DNA of 17,592 bases, taken from assembly GCA_050732935.1 (NCBI GenBank), contig JBOHRW010000198.1:1-17592 (forward strand). The letters are read 5' to 3'. The position numbers and the translations under genes are program-made. This DNA comes from DASRVA01 sp050732935. Its GTDB lineage: Bacteria; Gemmatimonadota; Gemmatimonadetes; JACCXV01; JAHWKZ01. Position 1 is the first letter of the stretch, and the number at the start of each line of letters is the position of its first letter. Below the pieces are notes generated by a model. That model had not been told where the DNA came from. It made no database searches and saw nothing but the letters and a program-made list of their open reading frames with translations. Shown here in pieces: positions 14,753 to 17,592 of the stretch.

Positions 14753-15286
14753 TCAGGTGCCGGACTCGTCGTCCGGTCCGGCGTCATCCTCGTCGTCAGG
14801 TCCGCCGTCGTCCTCGTCCTCTTTCGAACCGAAACTCTCGGCCTCCAGGAGGTCTTCGACCGCCGACCGCGGCCGGGGGTTCCGGTGGAGAAGAAGGATG
14901 GCGGCCTGCGGGACGATCAGATAGGACCGGCCCTCGAACTTGACCTCGACGGCGGCCTTGCGCAGGAAGATCGCGTAATCGCCGATCCGGGCCTGCATCG
15001 GCACGTAGCGCGTGGAGGACTCGCTCGTCTTCCAGGGCTCGTCCTCGAGCGAATTGGGCTCGGCGACCGGGATGCCGGGGCCACAGGCCACGACGCGACC
15101 CGGCTGGACCGACTCCTTCTCGACCGCCCAGCGGGGTAGGTAGAGGCCGACTTCGGTCCGGTCCTCGCCGACGTCGGGCTCGATGAGGACGCGGTCGCCG
15201 ACGACGATCAGCCGGCGGTCGATGGGATCGCGATCGGGCATGGGTGGAAGTTGAAGGTCGCCTCCTCGCGGGTCAACCTGCGGCAT
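14753..15286 (-). CDS. Divergent GroES-like co-chaperonin with acidic tail
   Basis: A 177-residue protein; the ATG at 15241 would give 162. Its core follows the Cpn10 plan: VVGDRVLIEPD (28-38), mobile loop RTEVGLYLPRWAVEKESVQ (43-61) with LYL in place of the IVL tripeptide that binds GroEL, GRVVACGPG (63-71), IGDYAIFLRKAAVEVKFEG (101-119) and SYLIVPQAAIL (121-131). It differs from normal GroES in about 20 extra residues after the GPG turn and in an Asp/Glu-rich tail (156-175) with internal GPDDEDD repeats. groEL is not adjacent. It is probably a paralogue rather than the main GroES and may serve a specialised chaperonin. It starts 32 nt after the RES toxin gene on the same strand. Confidence 0.8.
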   Translation of the reverse strand: MPQVDPRGGDLQLPPMPDRDPIDRRLIVVGDRVLIEPDVGEDRTEVGLYLPRWAVEKESVQPGRVVACGPGIPVAEPNSLEDEPWKTSESSTRYVPMQARIGDYAIFLRKAAVEVKFEGRSYLIVPQAAILLLHRNPRPRSAVEDLLEAESFGSKEDEDDGGPDDEDDAGPDDESGT

Positions 15287-15318
15287 CAGTTTGGGAGTCG
15301 CAAGGCCGCCGCGCCTTC

Positions 15319-15771
15319 CTAGAGCAACCGGCGATCGAAGACGAAGCGTCGCTTCTCGCGAACCCGAACGCTTTGGGCGTCCCTGTGCGCGGGGTTCAGG
15401 AGCAGGTTCCACTCTTCGGGCACCAGAGCGGAGGGAACGCGAAGACCGAGGGACTTCCCGGCCGCGATCCATTCGTTTCCGATAGCGACGCAGCGCGGGT
15501 GATCGAAAACCCGGTTCCAATCCGCAGGGAGGTCCTCCAGCCGCACCTCGTCGATCGCTGCCCCGTCCGGGACCTCCACGCCCACAACCATCAGGTCCTC
15601 GGGAACGTCCTCGGGGTCGATGTGGACGAGGTACTCGAGCGCGGCCAGCGACAGGGTGGATGAGGTGTAGACGACCGCCACGCCCTCCGAGTTCCACCGG
15701 CCGCCGGCCAGGCGGGCTCCTTCGCCATCCAGCGCGAGGAAGGGCTTTCTGGCGAGCCGCCAGACCCGCAC
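15319..15771 (-). CDS. RES-domain toxin (NAD+-degrading family)
   Basis: A 150-residue RES protein. The hallmark residues are GGRWNSEG with Arg25, VVYTSSTLSLAALEYLVH with Tyr35 and Glu46, and PSALVPEEWNLLLNPAH near the C-terminus. Characterised RES toxins (MbcT, ParT, Res) degrade or use NAD+, by phosphorolysis or ADP-ribosylation, which stops growth until neutralised. It follows the antitoxin gene by 6 nt on the same strand, the usual antitoxin-first order. All key residues are intact, so the toxin is likely active. Confidence 0.92.
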   Translation of the reverse strand: MRVWRLARKPFLALDGEGARLAGGRWNSEGVAVVYTSSTLSLAALEYLVHIDPEDVPEDLMVVGVEVPDGAAIDEVRLEDLPADWNRVFDHPRCVAIGNEWIAAGKSLGLRVPSALVPEEWNLLLNPAHRDAQSVRVREKRRFVFDRRLL

Positions 15772-15777
15772 GCCGGA

Positions 15778-16206
15778 TCAGCTATAGACGCCGTGCTCGA
15801 GCCGGCCGAGCACCTTCTCGACCGTCCGCGCCCCGATGTCGCTCTCCAGCAGGTCGATAGGCCGGCTGCCGGCGAGAGCGCGGTTCGCGCTTCTCATCCA
15901 GCGTGCGGCCTTTTCCGGATCGTCCAGCGCCTCCTCGGCCCGCAGCAGGACGCGGACCACGCGGGCGAGCCGGTCGGACTGCTCGGGGGTCAGCGTGCGC
16001 TGCTTCCGGCGGTGGGTGAGGGTCCTGCGAGGAATCACCAGCTCGTAGAGCTCAGCGGGTTCCAGCAGCCCGGCCTCGAGAACGCGGTCGACGGCTCCCA
16101 CGGGGAGGCCGCCGTGGATGGCTCGGGCGAGGTCCAGATCCGAGCGGATCACCCGGCGCAGCGTCCTCTTGCCCCCGAGCTTCTGCGCGACGGCGTGGGC
16201 GGTCAT
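15778..16206 (-). CDS. MbcA/ParS/Xre-family antitoxin
   Basis: A 142-residue antitoxin. The N-terminal part (about 15-85) is a Xre-like helical DNA-binding region (RRTLTHRRKQRTLTPEQSDRL). The C-terminal DUF2384/MbcA region (about 85-142) has RVVRVLLRAEEALDD, EKAARWMRSANRALAG, PIDLLESDIGARTVEKVLGRLEHGVYS. The closing G-V-Y-S element normally inserts into the RES active site. GAGGAGG lies 4 nt before the ATG. It probably represses its own promoter through the inverted repeat between the -35 and -10 boxes. Confidence 0.92.
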   Translation of the reverse strand: MTAHAVAQKLGGKRTLRRVIRSDLDLARAIHGGLPVGAVDRVLEAGLLEPAELYELVIPRRTLTHRRKQRTLTPEQSDRLARVVRVLLRAEEALDDPEKAARWMRSANRALAGSRPIDLLESDIGARTVEKVLGRLEHGVYS

Positions 16207-16234
16207 GGGTCCTCCTCAGGCATATGGCTCTGTT

Positions 16235-16263
16235 AATGTGGGCACATGCCATGCATCTGTCAA
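16235..16263 (-). promoter_or_regulatory. Promoter and likely operator of the toxin-antitoxin operon
   Basis: On the minus strand a perfect -35 TTGACA (16258-16263) is followed by 17 nt and a -10-like CACATT (16235-16240). The spacer contains GGCA-TG-TGCC (16241-16250) and, beside it, the palindrome ATGCAT (16251-16256). A dimeric antitoxin bound here would block polymerase. The 5' leader would be about 20 nt and include the Shine-Dalgarno. Confidence 0.65.
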
Positions 16264-16309
16264 GGGATGAAAGGCGGGCGACCCACGCCACCCGGTACCG
16301 ACGGGAAGC

Positions 16310-16921
16310 TCAGAACCGGATGCCGAACCGGACGTCGGGACTGGCGGCCGAAAGGGCGCGCAGACTGGCAGTGGCGAAGAGGGGGCCCTTCCAAGTCATG
16401 ACGCCGAGCCGGTCGACCAGCGAGGGCTGGTAGTGAGGACGCTGATGGAAGAGGTCGCCCGGTCGCGGGGGAGCGGGGGCGCTCGGCAGAAAGCCGAGCG
16501 TCGCGTACGGCCCCCAGCCGGCATCCTGGAGGCGGCCAAAGGTCACGCCGACTCCGATTCCGAGAGGCATCCGAAGGGCCTCCGCACCGACCGGCGAGCG
16601 GCGGTATTCGATCGCCGCCAGGGGGCAGAGGGAAAAGCGCCCCGACTCGATCTCTTCGAACGCGAGCCGGACGGATCGCGTCTCCGGCTCGCCGGCGAGC
16701 GGGACCTCGCGGCGCGCCACTCCGGCCGCGAAGCCGGCGGGACCCAGCGGGTTGAATGCGCCTTCGACGGCGACCCGATCCGGTTGGAAGCTCAGCGCGG
16801 CCAGCCGGTCACCGCCCTCCGCCGGAAGGCCGAGGCAGGTCTGCGCATACCCCGCCACGGGAATCCCCATCGACAGAAGCAGAGCGAGCGCAGAAAAGAG
16901 AACAGGCCGATGATTCCGCAT
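16310..16921 (-). CDS. Secreted outer-membrane beta-barrel-like protein, unknown function
   Basis: A 203-residue protein with a clear signal peptide (about 1-27: RNHR, then a hydrophobic core VLFSALALLLSMGIPV, then AYAQ-type cleavage near GYAQ-T). The mature part has alternating strands, for example GVGVTFGRLQDAGWGPYATLGFLP, and ends ASPDVRFGIRF with the C-terminal Phe recognised by the Bam machinery. No enzymatic motif is visible. Two cysteines (residues 29 and 98) could pair in the periplasm. Its promoter lies unusually close to the ATG. The gene is upstream of and co-oriented with the toxin-antitoxin operon but has its own promoter, as does the operon. Confidence 0.65.
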   Translation of the reverse strand: MRNHRPVLFSALALLLSMGIPVAGYAQTCLGLPAEGGDRLAALSFQPDRVAVEGAFNPLGPAGFAAGVARREVPLAGEPETRSVRLAFEEIESGRFSLCPLAAIEYRRSPVGAEALRMPLGIGVGVTFGRLQDAGWGPYATLGFLPSAPAPPRPGDLFHQRPHYQPSLVDRLGVMTWKGPLFATASLRALSAASPDVRFGIRF

Positions 16922-16930
16922 CTCCTGTCA

Positions 16931-16959
16931 CTTGTACCACCAACGCCGGCAAGTGTCAA
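16931..16959 (-). promoter_or_regulatory. Promoter of the OMP-like gene
   Basis: On the minus strand a perfect TTGACA (16954-16959) is followed by exactly 17 nt and TACAAG (16931-16936). The -10 box ends 9 nt before the ATG, so the 5' leader would be about 2-4 nt. AGGAG directly abuts the ATG, too close to act as a normal ribosome site. Confidence 0.6.
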
Positions 16960-17407
16960 CCGCCACCCCGCGGGGCTAGGGGTTCGCTCGTTCGCTGGAC
17001 TGATAAGGACCGCTCGCGGTATATACCCATACTGGGGTCGCTGCTGGCGGGAGATCGATCCCGAGGCGCAGCCGCAGGGGTCGAGCGGTGCATCAAAGAG
17101 GCCGCAACAAGATGCACGATTCACCGACAACACCGCGCCAAAGCGAGACACCGCGATCGCGCGCCCTGATACTGGATTACATGGAACCAGCTACTTCAAG
17201 TTATGTGTCAGGAAAGTCCAAGGAGCTGACGGCTGAAGGGCATCGGGCTGCGGTGATCCGGTTGTAGCCATCAGCAGACATTTAAGGGGGACGCCCCCTT
17301 CGATTATTTGTGAAGACCAGCGCCCGTAAATCGTACTAGACGGCAGTGATGCCCAGCATATCTTTTCAAAGGTACACCGAATGACAGATGAGGGGAGGAT
17401 CGTGGAG
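16960..17407. other. Gene-free, GC-falling interval
   Basis: No supported gene is seen on either strand in these roughly 450 bp. Composition falls from the local high GC to about 50% toward 17281-17340. Visible structures are a perfect 10-bp palindrome GGTATATACC (17028-17037) and a strong hairpin (17284-17300). The change in composition suggests a junction with acquired or differently evolving DNA. Confidence 0.5.
17284..17300. repeat. Strong short hairpin, possible terminator
   Basis: AAGGGGG (17284-17290), loop ACG, CCCCCTT (17294-17300) gives a 7-bp stem. Downstream sequence CGATTATTTG is A/T-rich but has no clean T-run on the plus strand, and upstream TTT would serve poorly on the minus strand. 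It could be a weak terminator or the fold of an uncharacterised repeat. Confidence 0.4.
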
Positions 17408-17592
17408 ATGGCTGATCAATGGCTGTTCAAGAGCGAAACTTATGATAACTGCAATTGCGCCGTGAATTGTGGTTGCCAGTTCAACTTACCGAGCACCCAT
17501 GGATATTGTCAGTCTGCCTTCGTCGGTAACATCGTTGCTGGCCATTTCAACGCTACGCCGCTCGTGGGGCTGCATTGGGCGGGGCTGTACAA
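17408..17592 (+). CDS. DUF1326-type cysteine-rich protein, N-terminal part (runs off the right edge)
   Basis: Sixty-one residues are visible. The beginning MADQWLFKSETYDNCNCAVN, then CGCQF, has the Y-x-N-C-N-C-x-V-x-C-x-C pattern (Cys15, Cys17, Cys21, Cys23, plus Cys34) that opens DUF1326 proteins, a family of unknown function with a probable metal- or thiol-binding head. GGAGG (17394-17398) lies 9 nt before the ATG at 17408; an in-frame ATG at 17381 is an alternative start. Third positions are often A or T and local GC is about 48%, unlike the rest of the window, suggesting recent acquisition. Confidence 0.65.
   Translation, partial: MADQWLFKSETYDNCNCAVNCGCQFNLPSTHGYCQSAFVGNIVAGHFNATPLVGLHWAGLY

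Noticed and set aside
14758..14822. Low-complexity tandem repeat as a regulatory element
   Set aside because: The GTC/GTCGTC-rich repetition is explained by the Asp/Glu codons of the acidic tail of the GroES-like protein.

Overview
The window reads as chromosomal DNA of a GC-rich, diderm (outer-membrane-bearing) bacterium, probably a soil or groundwater lineage. Most genes have strong G/C bias at third codon positions. There is an Omp85-type patatin with a signal peptide, and a second secreted protein ending in the C-terminal Phe usual for outer-membrane barrels. Gemmatimonadota would fit, but the sequence alone does not prove a phylum.

Left edge (1-1498): this looks like the right end of an integrated mobile element. 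It carries a leftward set of small genes: a zinc-motif phage-type protein, a short charged protein and a ParB-like protein that leaves the window. Next come about 400 bp without genes but with several inverted repeats. The region ends in an isolated 3' half of a tRNA-Arg(UCU) gene, the expected scar of tRNA-targeted integration. Chromosomal tRNA-His(GUG) and tRNA-Lys(CUU) follow. A VOC-family gene missing its N-terminal half abuts tRNA-Lys (1888-2118).

Centre-left (2145-4044): weak small membrane ORFs, a short threonine ammonia-lyase-type PLP enzyme, and a convergent S4-domain Hsp15-like gene.

Centre (4070-10917): a purine/urate catabolism locus. On the plus strand allantoicase, OHCU decarboxylase (UraD) and 5-hydroxyisourate hydrolase (UraH) are joined by 4-bp GTGA/ATGA overlaps. 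Convergent to them on the minus strand are three-subunit xanthine dehydrogenase genes (Mo, 2Fe-2S, FAD). These are translationally coupled to a CitE/HpcH-like aldolase of unassigned function (DUF6986-type). Together they cover xanthine to urate, HIU to OHCU to allantoin, and allantoate to ureidoglycolate plus urea. Uricase, allantoinase and a recognised ureidoglycolate-processing enzyme are absent from the window. A type Vd (patatin-POTRA-barrel) autotransporter lies directly upstream of the xanthine dehydrogenase genes on the same strand.

Right (13375-16921): a 38-residue cationic membrane peptide diverges from a canonical ferritin. On the minus strand there follow an OMP-like protein, a MbcA/ParS-Xre plus RES toxin-antitoxin pair with a recognisable promoter and operator, a divergent GroES-like protein with an acidic tail, and a SAM methyltransferase. 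The last 600 bp drop to about 48-50% GC. They are mostly non-coding and end in the start of a DUF1326-type cysteine-rich protein.

A recurring theme is promoters whose -10 box lies only 6-9 nt from the start codon (threonine ammonia-lyase, hslR, allantoicase, OMP), suggesting leaderless transcripts.
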